Shown here: positions 43,015 through 52,462 of the stretch, piece after piece | Layout: each line of letters starts with the position of its first letter | Position numbering within the stretch: the stretch's first letter is position 1 | The notes under the pieces: generated by a model | Databases searched by the model: none | The model's input: only the letters and a program-made list of their open reading frames with translations | Told to the model about the DNA's origin: nothing | Position numbers and translations under genes: made by a program | NCBI GenBank assembly: GCA_964555645.1 | Contig: CAZKTA010000008.1 | Span: 65,462-129,461, forward strand | Length of the DNA stretch: 64,000 nucleotides | Origin: DTLC01 sp964555645 | GTDB lineage: Bacteria > Verrucomicrobiota > Verrucomicrobiia > Limisphaerales > DTLC01 | Direction: 5' to 3'

Positions 43015-43830
43015 TCAGCCCTGGCCGAGTTTCCTTGATTTCTCAGTCGCAGCGCGCACAGCGCTCATCACAACTGCGCGCAGTTTGCCTTTCTCAAGCT
43101 CATGTATGCCCTCGATTGTTGTACCGCCAGGGCTTGTCACCATGTCCTTGAGCACACCCGGATGCAGCCCGGTCTGGAGCACCATCTTGGCCGCGCCGAG
43201 TACAGTTTGTGCCGCAAGTCTCGTTGCAACGTCACGCGGTAGGCCGCACGCAACACCACCGTCACTGAGCGCCTCGATGAACTGATACACATACGCTGGC
43301 CCGCTGCCACTCAGGCCTGTGACTGCATCAAGCATGCTTTCCTTAAGTTGGAACACGATGCCAACAGCACTAAATAGTTTTTCGGCCAGTGCACAGTCTT
43401 GCGGTGTGGCTGCAGTACCGGGCGCATACGCACTCGCAGACGCCCCAACCAACGCGGGTGTGTTCGGCATCGCGCGAATTACCCGGACATGTTGTCCCAC
43501 CACCGCCTCGATTTTCCCTGTGGACAATCCTGCCACAACCGACACAAGTAAATGACGTGACTTAAGCTCGGGCCGGATCTCGGATAAAACCGCGGTTGCT
43601 TGATCGGGTTTTACAGCAAGAACCACAACAGCCGTACTGCGGACAACCTCAAGATTCGATCGCGCCGTGTTTGCGCCTGTCTCATTGCTAAAGGTTGTTC
43701 TTGCGGTTTCGACTGGGTCGCTTGCGATGAGCTGAGCCGGGCTGGTCAGTTTGGCGTGCAGAAAACCTTTTGCCAAAGCAGTTGCCATTTTGCCAGCCCC
43801 TATAAACCCTATGCTTAGCCTAACAGCCAT
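43015..43830 (-). CDS. proC: Pyrroline-5-carboxylate reductase
   Basis: 271 residues from ATG 43830; a GTG two codons upstream gives an alternative. Last step of proline synthesis. The dinucleotide-binding start IGFIGAGKMATALAKG, VIRAMPNTPALVGAS and the signature DAVTGLSGSGPAYVYQFIEAL through VTSPGGTTIEGIHELE are all present. Normal length. Confidence 0.95.
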   Translation of the reverse strand: MAVRLSIGFIGAGKMATALAKGFLHAKLTSPAQLIASDPVETARTTFSNETGANTARSNLEVVRSTAVVVLAVKPDQATAVLSEIRPELKSRHLLVSVVAGLSTGKIEAVVGQHVRVIRAMPNTPALVGASASAYAPGTAATPQDCALAEKLFSAVGIVFQLKESMLDAVTGLSGSGPAYVYQFIEALSDGGVACGLPRDVATRLAAQTVLGAAKMVLQTGLHPGVLKDMVTSPGGTTIEGIHELEKGKLRAVVMSAVRAATEKSRKLGQG

Positions 43831-43987
43831 GCGCACGTTGTATCAGTGCTGCACGTTTGCTGAAAGCCAAAAACTCACCTTGACAAGCCAGCAAATTCGC
43901 GTGTGCTTAACGCGAAGCTGCGCTCGGGCGGGTCGCTTTAGAAATTGCGTGCCAACACCTGAGGCCTCCGGGTATAACATTCGGGTG

Positions 43988-44911
43988 ATGAACAACGCGT
44001 TCATGCAACTCCTGGATGCGACCATAAGCTACTTGGAAGCGTTGCGGGCACAGGGTGTACGGTACGTTGTGGTGTCGCCCCAAACGTTGGCTGCTCTGTC
44101 GCAGCCGGTGCAGCTCGTGTGTCTGTCAGATAACGAGCCGCCACAACAACCTGATGATGTGTTCCCGGAGGAAGATGTATTTAGCACGCCGACCGAGCCG
44201 TTGGCACCATTTGAAATGGCATTACCAATTGGGTTGAGTGACCAGACCGCCAACGAGTTGCTACTGCATAGACCACAGCTTGCGCCTGAAGCTAAGGCGG
44301 CAGCATTCGCCGAACTGTGCCAGCGTGTTATGGCGTGTACAAAATGCCCACACCTGGCTGCTACCCGCAAAAACGTCGTATTCGGTGTCGGCAACATCAA
44401 CGCCGAACTAATGTTTATCGGTGAAGCACCGGGAGTCGAAGAAGACGAGCAGGGCGAACCGTTTGTTGGTCGTGCAGGCGAGCTGCTCACAAAGATCATT
44501 CAAACGATGGGGTTGCGGCGTGAGGATGTTTACATCGGGAACATCCTAAAGTGCCGGCCAGATACACCCGGTCAGACTGCGGGCAACCGTAAGCCAACTG
44601 CAGAGGAGATGCGCACGTGTTTGCCCTATTTGATCGAGCAGATCGAATTGATCCAGCCCAAGGTGATTGTTGCGCTCGGTGGAACGGCGATGGAGGGGCT
44701 ATTCGGCAAGGCCGTCCAAATCACAAAGATTCGCGGTCAATGGCATCAGTACCGTGGCATACCGGTCATGCCGACATACCATCCAGCTTATCTGTTGCGC
44801 AATCAGGCAATGCACGAAAAACGTAAGGTGTGGGAAGACATGCTTGCTGTAATGAAGAAGCTCGGCCTGCCAATAAGCGCCAAACAACGAAATTATTTCC
44901 GGACCGGTTAA
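43988..44911 (+). CDS. Uracil-DNA glycosylase family 4 ([4Fe-4S])
   Basis: 307 residues from ATG 43988; the open frame upstream to 43751 overlaps proC on the other strand. The first about 100 residues are a variable, Pro/Glu-rich extension. The catalytic domain has GEAPGVEEDEQGEPFVGRAGE, the family 4 active-site motif, and the C-terminal PTYHPAYLLRN. Cluster cysteines are C117 and C120 with C189 and C211. It removes uracil from DNA, and the family is frequent in thermophiles and anaerobes but not restricted to them. Confidence 0.9.
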   Translation: MNNAFMQLLDATISYLEALRAQGVRYVVVSPQTLAALSQPVQLVCLSDNEPPQQPDDVFPEEDVFSTPTEPLAPFEMALPIGLSDQTANELLLHRPQLAPEAKAAAFAELCQRVMACTKCPHLAATRKNVVFGVGNINAELMFIGEAPGVEEDEQGEPFVGRAGELLTKIIQTMGLRREDVYIGNILKCRPDTPGQTAGNRKPTAEEMRTCLPYLIEQIELIQPKVIVALGGTAMEGLFGKAVQITKIRGQWHQYRGIPVMPTYHPAYLLRNQAMHEKRKVWEDMLAVMKKLGLPISAKQRNYFRTG

Positions 44912-45081
44912 TTTTCCATCCGCCGTTCAATTGCGCCAATGACGCCGCTTGACAATGGCTTGTTAATTGGTCGTGTGCACGGTAAAGTTTCAATGGTTCA
45001 AGCAGGTCGTGCCAGAACAGTACGCACACTGGCCTCGGCACAACTGATCGAATCAACAAACTAAATTACCGGTGGAACATC

Positions 45082-45795
45082 ATGAACAAAATGCTCGATC
45101 ATGCAATCGCATGTGGTCTAGCCACATTTGCAACCGTTTTTATCACAGTGTCTATGCTGAAAGCTGAGAACCCGGCCTCAGACGAACCAAAAGCAAGCCA
45201 GATCAAACTGCCCGAACCACGCACAGACGGTAAAATGTCGCTCGAGGCTGCTCTGGCAAAGCGCAGGTCTGTCCGCGAATACAAGGCCGAACCGCTTACG
45301 CTTGCCGAGGTGTCACAATTGCTATGGTCTGCGCAGGGCATAACCGCCCCGGGTGGCAAACGCACTGCACCGTCGGCAGGCGCAACATATCCGTTGGAGG
45401 TGTTACTGGTGGCCGGCAACGTTCGCGGTTTAGCACCGGGCATCTACAGATACCGGCCGGCACAGCATGACCTGGTGCGAGTGGTTGAAGGCGACAGACG
45501 CGCGCGGCTTGCGGCAGCATCGCTTGGGCAGGAATGGGTCGAGCGCGCCCCGATAACAATTGCTTTTGCAGCAGTTTACGAACGCACCTCACGCAGGTAC
45601 GGCAACCGCGCAGAACGCTATGTGCATTTCGAGGTTGGACACGCAGTTGAAAATGCGCATCTGCAGGCTGTTGCACTCGAGCTTGGCGCAGTAGTTGTAG
45701 GCGCGTTTAGTGACGCCGAGGTAAAACGTGTGCTGGCGTTGCCCGAGGCCGAGCAACCGCTGTGCTTGCTGCCAGTAGGCAAGCCAGCACGTTAA
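45082..45795 (+). CDS. SagB-type nitroreductase-family oxidoreductase
   Basis: 237 residues. An N-terminal hydrophobic segment (about 8-28) suggests export or a membrane anchor. The FMN-binding nitroreductase fold starts at KRRSVREYKAEPLTLAEVSQLLW and continues with APSAGATYPLEVLL, the pattern of the SagB/ThcOx subgroup. SagB proteins oxidise azolines in thiazole/oxazole peptides, but many stand-alone family members have other or unknown roles. No cyclodehydratase or precursor peptide is seen nearby. Convergent with the DedA gene, 21 bp away. Confidence 0.82.
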   Translation: MNKMLDHAIACGLATFATVFITVSMLKAENPASDEPKASQIKLPEPRTDGKMSLEAALAKRRSVREYKAEPLTLAEVSQLLWSAQGITAPGGKRTAPSAGATYPLEVLLVAGNVRGLAPGIYRYRPAQHDLVRVVEGDRRARLAAASLGQEWVERAPITIAFAAVYERTSRRYGNRAERYVHFEVGHAVENAHLQAVALELGAVVVGAFSDAEVKRVLALPEAEQPLCLLPVGKPAR

Positions 45796-45816
45796 AAGCG
45801 TGCCGAGGTATCCGAT

Positions 45817-46452
45817 TCACCGCAGATATTTGATCGCGACGAACCCGGCAATTGCAAGGGCAAGCAGTGCCCAAGCAAGCCAGTCGAAGTATTTTTCGAT
45901 AAACGATTTTACGGTCGGGCCGAATATGTAGATTAGACCGCCGACTGCAAAGAACCTGGCTGACCGCCCAAGTAACGACGCAAATACAAGCGTCCAAAAA
46001 TTCACACCGAACACCCCTGCCGCAATTGTGAACACCTTGTATGGGATGGGTGTGAATGCCGCAGTCAGAATCGCAACAAAAGCGTTCCCTTGGTACAGCT
46101 CGGCAACCTTGTCAAATGCAGCTTGCGAAAAAATGTACGGGATGAAAAACCCTTTCACCGCTTGCCATGCACCCCAGCCAATTGCGTAGCCGATCATGCC
46201 GCCCAAAACCGAGCCAATCGAACAAATAGCCGCAAACCGCAACGCGCGACGCGGTGCGCCCACAGCAAGCGCAATCAACAGCACATCAGGCGGCACCGGG
46301 AAAACCGAAGATTCGATTACTGCAATCCCGAACAACGCCCATGCACCAGCGGGGTGCTCGGCCCACTTGACAGTCCAATCGTAAAGCCGCCGCAAAATAT
46401 GCGTCGGTTTTTTGCGTGTTAATTGGCCAGTTGCGTCGCTCACTGGCGGCAC
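45817..46452 (-). CDS. DedA/VTT-domain membrane protein
   Basis: 211 residues with four to five hydrophobic segments. Contains VIESSVFPVPPDVLLIALAVG, GGMIGYAIGW and FTPIPYKVFTIAAGVFGVNF, the re-entrant-loop pattern of the DedA/SNARE-associated family (YqaA-like branch). Family members act as lipid scramblases, including undecaprenyl phosphate recycling. Substrate here unknown. Confidence 0.85.
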   Translation of the reverse strand: MPPVSDATGQLTRKKPTHILRRLYDWTVKWAEHPAGAWALFGIAVIESSVFPVPPDVLLIALAVGAPRRALRFAAICSIGSVLGGMIGYAIGWGAWQAVKGFFIPYIFSQAAFDKVAELYQGNAFVAILTAAFTPIPYKVFTIAAGVFGVNFWTLVFASLLGRSARFFAVGGLIYIFGPTVKSFIEKYFDWLAWALLALAIAGFVAIKYLR

Positions 46453-46740
46453 AGTGGACTTGAAAATAATTGACTCGTCAAGGCTGAGTAAACTTTTTGT
46501 GTGGGCTACACCTTTGATTGGCGTTCAAAAAACCGCACCCGTCGAACACGAATTACTTGCATACACTGTACCCATGCAGCCTAAACACGCCGCACTTGCC
46601 ATGTTACAGTGTTTGGGAAAGCCCGAAATTGAAGCGGTCTGTTTTTACCCCCAAGCCTGACTTTTTGGAAAAAGCCCTCACGCGTCCAAATTGCTCGTGT
46701 CCCTTGGTTTTACCACGAATCTTTCACGACACCACAATAG
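46453..46740. other. Intergenic region between DedA gene and prepilin pseudogene
   Basis: 288 bp. No gene is supported, and no prepilin N-terminus (FTLIELL) could be found in any frame, so the 5' end of the adjacent pseudogene is lost. Confidence 0.45.
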
Positions 46741-47188
46741 ATGCGTACAATACGGCATTGCACCTCGAACGCTTGGCTCTGGATATTGGCCGAGAGCAGA
46801 ATATTAAACTGGGAGGACCAAACTGCTCCCGTTGACTTCGGGCCGGTACTACGGGAATGGGCACCTGTTCATACAGCAAACGAAACCGGGGCCGGCAATT
46901 TGCCGGCGCCGATGGCATTTGTGTTTGTGGACGAGAACCCAGGCTCGATCGATGCCGGTTACTGGACACAGGACCCAACCAAACCAACCACGTGGATAGA
47001 TTCGCCAGCGCATTATCTTCAACGGCAACCCATCCTTTGCGGATGGCCATGCCGAGCGTAGAAAGTGGTCGGACAAAAACGTCCTTGCAGGCGTGTTCAA
47101 AGGACAGTCGGGTCTCGACGCGGATCCACCCAACAGGCCGGACCTGCCTTGGATACACGCGCGCTGCACGGTCAAGAAGCCACGCTAA
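46741..47188 (+). pseudogene. Remnant of a prepilin-like (H-x9-DG type) protein gene
   Basis: The first frame reads PMAFVFVDENPGSIDAGYW and WIDSPAHYL, then shifts near 47017 to FNGNPSFADGHAERRKWSD, continuing to a TAA at 47186. Joined, this is the C-terminal half of the Verrucomicrobial pseudopilins with the FVDEHPDSIN and FSFADGHAExHKW motifs. The N-terminal cleavage site and helix are missing and the frame is broken, so it is decayed. An intact relative lies at 55373-56161. Confidence 0.65.
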
Positions 47189-47436
47189 AACTCAACGGCT
47201 CCCACCACTACGGATGAACAACTACGGGCGTTTACAGTAGACCGCCGAAAAACCGCACGTGCGCCGCGTACACTTTACAGTTAAACCTGATCGGGTGTAG
47301 GTCCGAGGACCCCGACTTTTTCACCTGCTGGTTCGGCGCGGCTTTCAGGGCGCGCTTTCGCCGCGGAATGCTTGTTTCTGCCTGGCTTAATAGGTGAACA
47401 GCACCGGCGCGCCAGATAGAGAACGCCCCCCAAAAA
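47189..47436. other. Intergenic region after the prepilin remnant
   Basis: 248 bp. Nothing recognisable. The following gene on the minus strand ends at 47437. Confidence 0.4.
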
Positions 47437-48849
47437 TCATGCTGCAGTCTGCGTAGCAGCGCTGGAAACCGGCACTACAGGAGATTGCACGCCGGCTTTC
47501 ACACAAGCCCAGTAAATAACAGCGCCCATTACAAACGCTGCTAACGGCGCTGCTGGCAACGGATAAATCTTCAGGATCGGTAAAACGCCTACAATAAAAC
47601 CGCCCAACCACGAAATCCACCCTGCCGGATTGAACCCAGCACGTGGCCCGGTCCATTTGCATCCGGCAAGCAGATAATCCACCAGCATCGCGCCGCAAAT
47701 CGGTCCGAATGATGCGCCGATTATTTGGAACACAACAACTGCTTTACCCGCCCACCCAGATAGCGCCAACAAAATGCTCACCGCTGCGCCAATGCCAACC
47801 GATATGAACGGGTTCACTTTCGGCAGTGTAGTTTTGAAACTATTCGCCGCTATGAACGACGAGAAACAGGCCGGCGGAAAAGCTGCTATTGCCAAAAGCA
47901 GTTTCACCCATTTTGCTGGCCCTTCGCCCAGCACAATACTGATCAGATCAAGCGTGCGTAAACTTGCACCACCGGCAATAGCAGCAGCCGACATCGCCTG
48001 TGAACCGTACACACCGGCAACTACGAGCAACGACAACCCACCTGTGAAAACTATTGCCAACGCAATCCCAACAAGACCTCCCAGTTGCACATCAGTTTTC
48101 GTCCGATTGTTCAGCCCGAAGTCAACCCCAGCAGCTCCTGCAGTAGCGAAAAATCCAACAACATACGTGAGCATAGCCGCCAAAACTCCAAGCGCACTGA
48201 GCGCAGCCACATTATTTCCGCCAGTGGACTGTTGCGCGGCAACGAGTGCCGCGGGCTTGAACTGGGGCACACCGCCGATTGTGTTCGCTGCTAGTACTAT
48301 CAGCACAATCAGCGGGATCAACGGCAAATAAGTTGCAACCCTTGCAACGTAACCGATGCCTTTTAACCCAACAAACGCAGCCGCAACACCCCAAAGCACC
48401 ATGATAATCTTTGCGTTGAGCTGAATCATTTCACTCAGTGCGAGCGACGAAAAATAGACATTCACGCCCAGCCAACCAAACTGCAACACACCCATCAAGA
48501 AGCCAGGTAAAATGAACCCGCCTTTCGCGCCGAAGATAGACGTGCCGACAATATACAGCGGCAGGCCGGTTTTCATACCGAGCAACCCGGGCACGAGGTA
48601 GAAAAGAAAATGACACACCAACGCTGCTGTAACCAGACTCAGCAGTGCCCAGATTAATCCCTGCGCAAGTGTACCGCCTGGCACACCTGTTGCCGCTACA
48701 TCTTGCCAGAACACAAACCACAAAAAAATGCCCGCATACGCCGGTGCGGTTGTTTTGTACCACGGCGCACGGTTCTCAGTTGGGTTGGGCTGTGCGGTTG
48801 TAATGTAGGCGGGCAGTTGCTCTCTGCTGTTGTTGGTCGGATTTGCCAT
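47437..48849 (-). CDS. NCS1-family nucleobase:cation symporter (cytosine-permease-like)
   Basis: 470 residues from ATG 48849; an upstream start at 48870 is possible. About twelve hydrophobic segments. The first reads YAGIFLWFVFWQDVAATGVPGG, and GVDFGLNNRTKTDVQLGG is the conserved NCS1/CodB-like loop. NCS1 carriers import cytosine, purines, hydantoin or related bases with H+ or Na+. The substrate cannot be fixed. It fits with the nucleoside kinase and cytidine deaminase elsewhere in the window as salvage functions. Confidence 0.85.
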   Translation of the reverse strand: MANPTNNSREQLPAYITTAQPNPTENRAPWYKTTAPAYAGIFLWFVFWQDVAATGVPGGTLAQGLIWALLSLVTAALVCHFLFYLVPGLLGMKTGLPLYIVGTSIFGAKGGFILPGFLMGVLQFGWLGVNVYFSSLALSEMIQLNAKIIMVLWGVAAAFVGLKGIGYVARVATYLPLIPLIVLIVLAANTIGGVPQFKPAALVAAQQSTGGNNVAALSALGVLAAMLTYVVGFFATAGAAGVDFGLNNRTKTDVQLGGLVGIALAIVFTGGLSLLVVAGVYGSQAMSAAAIAGGASLRTLDLISIVLGEGPAKWVKLLLAIAAFPPACFSSFIAANSFKTTLPKVNPFISVGIGAAVSILLALSGWAGKAVVVFQIIGASFGPICGAMLVDYLLAGCKWTGPRAGFNPAGWISWLGGFIVGVLPILKIYPLPAAPLAAFVMGAVIYWACVKAGVQSPVVPVSSAATQTAA

Positions 48850-49053
48850 AACAGTTATTCGGTTGTTCAATGCATATACTAAATCCGGATCGCATTTCTC
48901 GGTAAAATCGGTCCAAACCGCTTTGCTGGCTTAGGTCAACAAATGCAAACCCACCAGACCTTATTTAAGCGCCCGCGCCCAAAACATACCGTTCTCAACC
49001 AGCAACGAGCACTTGGTTGTTGTAAACGCATCTCATATCTCGAGGCGATTCTG

Positions 49054-51093
49054 TCAACCGCTGTATTTTTGGTGTTGGACTGGCTCTGTGCGAACTAGTT
49101 GCTGCTGCGGTGCATGGCTGAATTCGCGACCGTCGGCGGGCACTTTCAAAAGCAGCTTTTTGTACGTGGCCAGAGCAAGTAGCGGCCAAGTGGCACGGTA
49201 CATGTCGTATTTGAGGTAAAAAACCTTGGGGAAACCTGTCCCAGTGGTTTCTTCCTCTGACCACGACCCATCTGCGTTCTGCGTTCGGATAAGATACTCG
49301 ACGCCGCGGCGCAGGCTTGGTAATGACGGATCGTCAAATGCACATAGACCCATTACCGCCCAAGCAGTTTGTGAAGCTGTACTGGGGCCGCGCCCTTTGA
49401 AAATGGGGTCATCGTATGTGTTACAGCGTTCGCCCCAACCCCCATCGGCATGCTGAACACTTTCAAGCCATGTGCGTGCTTTCAGCAACCATGGTTCGGT
49501 CATGTTATAGTTCAGCGCGCGCATGCCGCGTAACACCTGCCATGTGCCATAAATGTAATTGACACCCCACCTGCCAAACCATGAGCCGTCCGGTTCCTGG
49601 TTTTCTCTTAGGAACTGGATAGCCTTTTTAACCTGTGGGTGCTCGGTGCTGTAGCCGAGGTAGCCCAATAGCTCGAGCACACGCCCCGTTATATCGGCGC
49701 ATTCCGGGTCGAGCATTGCGTTGTGATCGGCAAACGGCACTTTGGTGAGTATGTTCTTTGTGCAGTCCTTGTCGAAAGCGGCCCAGCCACCGTCCTTGCA
49801 CTGGAAGGTGAGCATCCACTCAAGCCCGCGTCTGAATGCAGCATCGCGCCGTGCCGTGTCCGAGGTTGGTATATGCCGCAACGCAAGCAAAACCATTGTG
49901 GTGTCGTCAACGTCTGGATTCCATTTATTGTTAAACTCAAAGGCCCAACCGCTCGGCTCGACGTTAGCAGGGTTTTTGTACTGCCAATCCGCACGGAACC
50001 GGATTTCGCGCTCAAGCAGCCATTCCGCACCGCGAACCATTGCCGGATGATCCGGCGGCATGCCAGACTCAGCCAAGCAAACCAACGTGATTGCAGTGTC
50101 CCATACGGGCGAAAAACAAGGCTCGATCCGGACACTGTCTTCGGTTTCGTGTTCGAGCTTTTTGAGTTCGCGTTCGGCACGGACAACCTCAGGATGATCA
50201 TCCGGATACCCCAACGCTCTGAGCGCTATCACCGAGTAAAGCATCGCCGGGAAAATCGCACCTAGACCATCTGAACCGTCGAACCGTTCGAGCATCCACT
50301 GTTCGGCCTTTTTGAGCGCGCGTTTTCTGAACGGATGCAACTTATGTGCAGCAAACCACTCGGCAAGCTTGTGCAGGCGGTCGAGCCATAGGAAAAAATT
50401 GCGCCATGTAAAAAGCTTGTCCGGGTCCGGCCGCAGCGCTAAATCACGCGCGTGGAACCCTTCCGGGTATAGCTCGTCGAGTGTGATCCCTGGCCTGGGG
50501 CGATGTGTGGGCTTGAAATGATTGATGATCGAAAGCGGTACGAACATCGCCCGGCTCCAATTGCTCATTTCCCAAAAATTCACGTGAAACCATTTGCCTA
50601 TGAGCAACACCTCGGGCGGAATTGTTGGCACGTATTCCCACGGGAACAGCCCCAGTAACGCAAGATACAGCTTCGCAAATGTGTTCATCCGCGGTATGCC
50701 ACCCAACCGCAGGGCCACCTCGCGCGCTTTAAGCATCCGCGGGTCCGTGACCGGCAAACCGGCAAGTTTAAGCGCAAGATACGCTTTTACGGTTGCGTTA
50801 ATCTCAGCAGGACCGCCGTAGTAAATGTTCCAGCCGCCATCGGGCAGTTGTAACGACAGAATGTGGTTAACGGCCTTACGTTGCCATTCCGGGTCAACTT
50901 TACCGACCCAGTGATGGTACGCCACCATGTCCGAAACAAGCGTCGAGTCAACTATAAGCTCGCCTATCCAGTAACCCTCGGGTTTCTGGAGGCGCATCAA
51001 ATTTTTCTGTGCACGTGCTATCGCAGCTTCCAAAACGGCAAATTCTTTGGAAGCAATCGTAAAATGATCTTTATCCTGTCGCCCCGGTGACAT
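49054..51093 (-). CDS. shc: Squalene-hopene cyclase
   Basis: 679 residues from ATG 51093. The longer open frame to 51303 adds a Cys/Thr-rich, non-homologous stretch. The enzyme folds squalene into hopene/hopanol for membrane hopanoids. The acid DxDD motif is D394-V-D-D397 in NPDVDDTTM. Several QW repeats are visible (LPDGGWNIYYGG, CKDGGWAAF, PDGSWFGRWGVNYIYGTW, ADGGWGERC, ADGSWSEEE). GPSTASQTAWA is also conserved. The squalene-making genes (hpnCDE) are not in the window. Membrane-associated in the cytoplasm. Confidence 0.95.
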   Translation of the reverse strand: MSPGRQDKDHFTIASKEFAVLEAAIARAQKNLMRLQKPEGYWIGELIVDSTLVSDMVAYHHWVGKVDPEWQRKAVNHILSLQLPDGGWNIYYGGPAEINATVKAYLALKLAGLPVTDPRMLKAREVALRLGGIPRMNTFAKLYLALLGLFPWEYVPTIPPEVLLIGKWFHVNFWEMSNWSRAMFVPLSIINHFKPTHRPRPGITLDELYPEGFHARDLALRPDPDKLFTWRNFFLWLDRLHKLAEWFAAHKLHPFRKRALKKAEQWMLERFDGSDGLGAIFPAMLYSVIALRALGYPDDHPEVVRAERELKKLEHETEDSVRIEPCFSPVWDTAITLVCLAESGMPPDHPAMVRGAEWLLEREIRFRADWQYKNPANVEPSGWAFEFNNKWNPDVDDTTMVLLALRHIPTSDTARRDAAFRRGLEWMLTFQCKDGGWAAFDKDCTKNILTKVPFADHNAMLDPECADITGRVLELLGYLGYSTEHPQVKKAIQFLRENQEPDGSWFGRWGVNYIYGTWQVLRGMRALNYNMTEPWLLKARTWLESVQHADGGWGERCNTYDDPIFKGRGPSTASQTAWAVMGLCAFDDPSLPSLRRGVEYLIRTQNADGSWSEEETTGTGFPKVFYLKYDMYRATWPLLALATYKKLLLKVPADGREFSHAPQQQLVRTEPVQHQKYSG

Positions 51094-52370
51094 CGTTCTG
51101 ATTATGGCAGCGGTGCCGCAGGCTGTAAACCCTTTTAACCAATATGGCGAAACGACAGCCTGAAAATCCTTAGTGCCACAAACGGGTCTGGTGCGTACTT
51201 GGAGAAATTGAGTGGGGGGCGTCGCGCAATTGCAAGATTCGAGTTGCACTGCAAGCTCAGTTCTGCACGGACTGCGTTTTCTTACGCCGAAACCCGTGCG
51301 CACCCAACTAAGCGTTCAACACACACAGGACGAGCCGACCGAAATAGTACACTGTCTGCTGGCAACATACCGGCAACAGGGTGATCTTGATTTCGCACAA
51401 GACTCTGTGCGTGAGCATCCCTGCGGTTTAACTTTCGGAGGGCACACTATCCTGATTGATAGGCCGACGTGCAAACCGGCCCTCAAGTTGATTGCGGACG
51501 GCTGGGGGCCAGCCGTCCCTACCAAAAAATGCGGACGCGCAGGGCCGCGCGTCCCTACCACGAAAAGATTCGGCCGCATGAGGCCATGCATCCCTACCTT
51601 TTGAATGAATGCGGTAGGGTCGGCTCGCCGAGCCAACCGTAATGTCCGAACGCAGGAGACCATGCGTGTCTGCCACAAAAAATCGGGTGCATAAGACAGA
51701 AAGAACCGGACGCATGAGGCCATGCATCCCTACCTTTGGGATGGATGTGGTAGGGACGTCCCGCGTGTGCGTGACCGAGGCGTCCGTTTCTGACCTGTGA
51801 GGTGTGTACCCCTACCATGGATCGGCCGAGCTTGAAGTCGGGCCTCAAATTGATTGCGGTTAACTGGGGCCGGCGTCCACACCATTAGGGAATGCTTGTA
51901 GTGCACGCTTTAGCGTGTGCGGTGTTTCTGAACTGCGTAATTTCCGGCCGAGCGGGCGGAGCGACGGCTCAAGGAAGAGCTTTAACACATCGTGTGGGAT
52001 GCACTGTGACCCACAGACAGATTGCCGCGACGCACCAAGGGCCGAGCAGGCCGCACGACACGCACAACGATGACATGGTAGATCACCAGTATTGCAATAC
52101 GTATAAGGTTGGCTGAAAGCGTTGCTAACGGATTGGAATGGACTATCAGACTTGCGCTCAGGGCGGTCGATCAGAAAACTTGTTCGATGAAGCTTCACCA
52201 AAGGTTTGCCACAAGCGGGCAGTTCCGCAACCACCGGCTCAAGCTTTCTCCGCAAGGCAACGTTGTCTCAGAGATCACTCCAGTGCGGCCACCAAAGGCA
52301 CATGCGAAAAGCGAATAACACAGGGCATATCGCGCACCCAAACTAAGCCCTATTTTTGTATCCAACACCG
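51094..52370. other. Non-coding region with hairpin repeat array
   Basis: About 1.3 kb without a supported gene. The first part is upstream of squalene-hopene cyclase. 51347-51800 holds repeats, described separately. Open frames at 51860-52255 (minus) and 52138-52581 (plus) overlap each other and have non-protein-like composition. Confidence 0.5.
51496..51790 (+). repeat. Array of short hairpin repeats (GGACGC...GCGTCCCTACC type)
   Basis: At least five units, each a small inverted repeat ending in TCCCTACC or similar: about 51498-51523 (GGACGGCTGG / CCAGCCGTCC), 51530-51558 (GGACGCGC / GCGCGTCC), 51571-51599, 51643-51673 and 51711-51738. Inverted-orientation half units beginning GGTAGGG occur between them (about 51613 and 51749). 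Unit 51571-51610 matches 3908-3977 on the other strand. Spacing is irregular, unlike CRISPR. Confidence 0.65.
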
Positions 52371-52415
52371 AAAAAACAGCTCGCCGCACGGCAATTTGCT
52401 GACCGCGCGGCGAGC
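52371..52415 (-). terminator. Rho-independent terminator after the 52463-54082 gene
   Basis: On the minus strand GCTCGCCGCGCGG pairs with CCGTGCGGCGAGC around an AT-rich loop, followed directly by TGTTTTTT. It starts 47 bp past the stop of the minus-strand gene. Confidence 0.88.
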
Positions 52416-52462
52416 CCCTGAACGTTACACTTCACCCGGAGCGAGCCCGGGTTTTTGCGGTA

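Noticed and set aside
45082..45795. SagB gene as part of a thiazole/oxazole-modified peptide cluster
   Set aside because: No cyclodehydratase, precursor peptide or transporter is adjacent. Neighbours are a uracil-DNA glycosylase and a DedA protein.
49054..51303. Longer start for squalene-hopene cyclase at 51303
   Set aside because: The extra 70 residues are not part of the cyclase fold, while ATG 51093 gives a protein that begins where the family usually begins.
51496..51790. CRISPR array
   Set aside because: Repeats are short imperfect palindromes with irregular spacing and mixed orientation, and no cas genes occur nearby.
51860..52255. A 131-codon minus-strand frame in the intergenic region
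   Set aside because: Overlaps a similarly long frame on the other strand, has no recognisable motif, and lies beside the non-coding repeat array.
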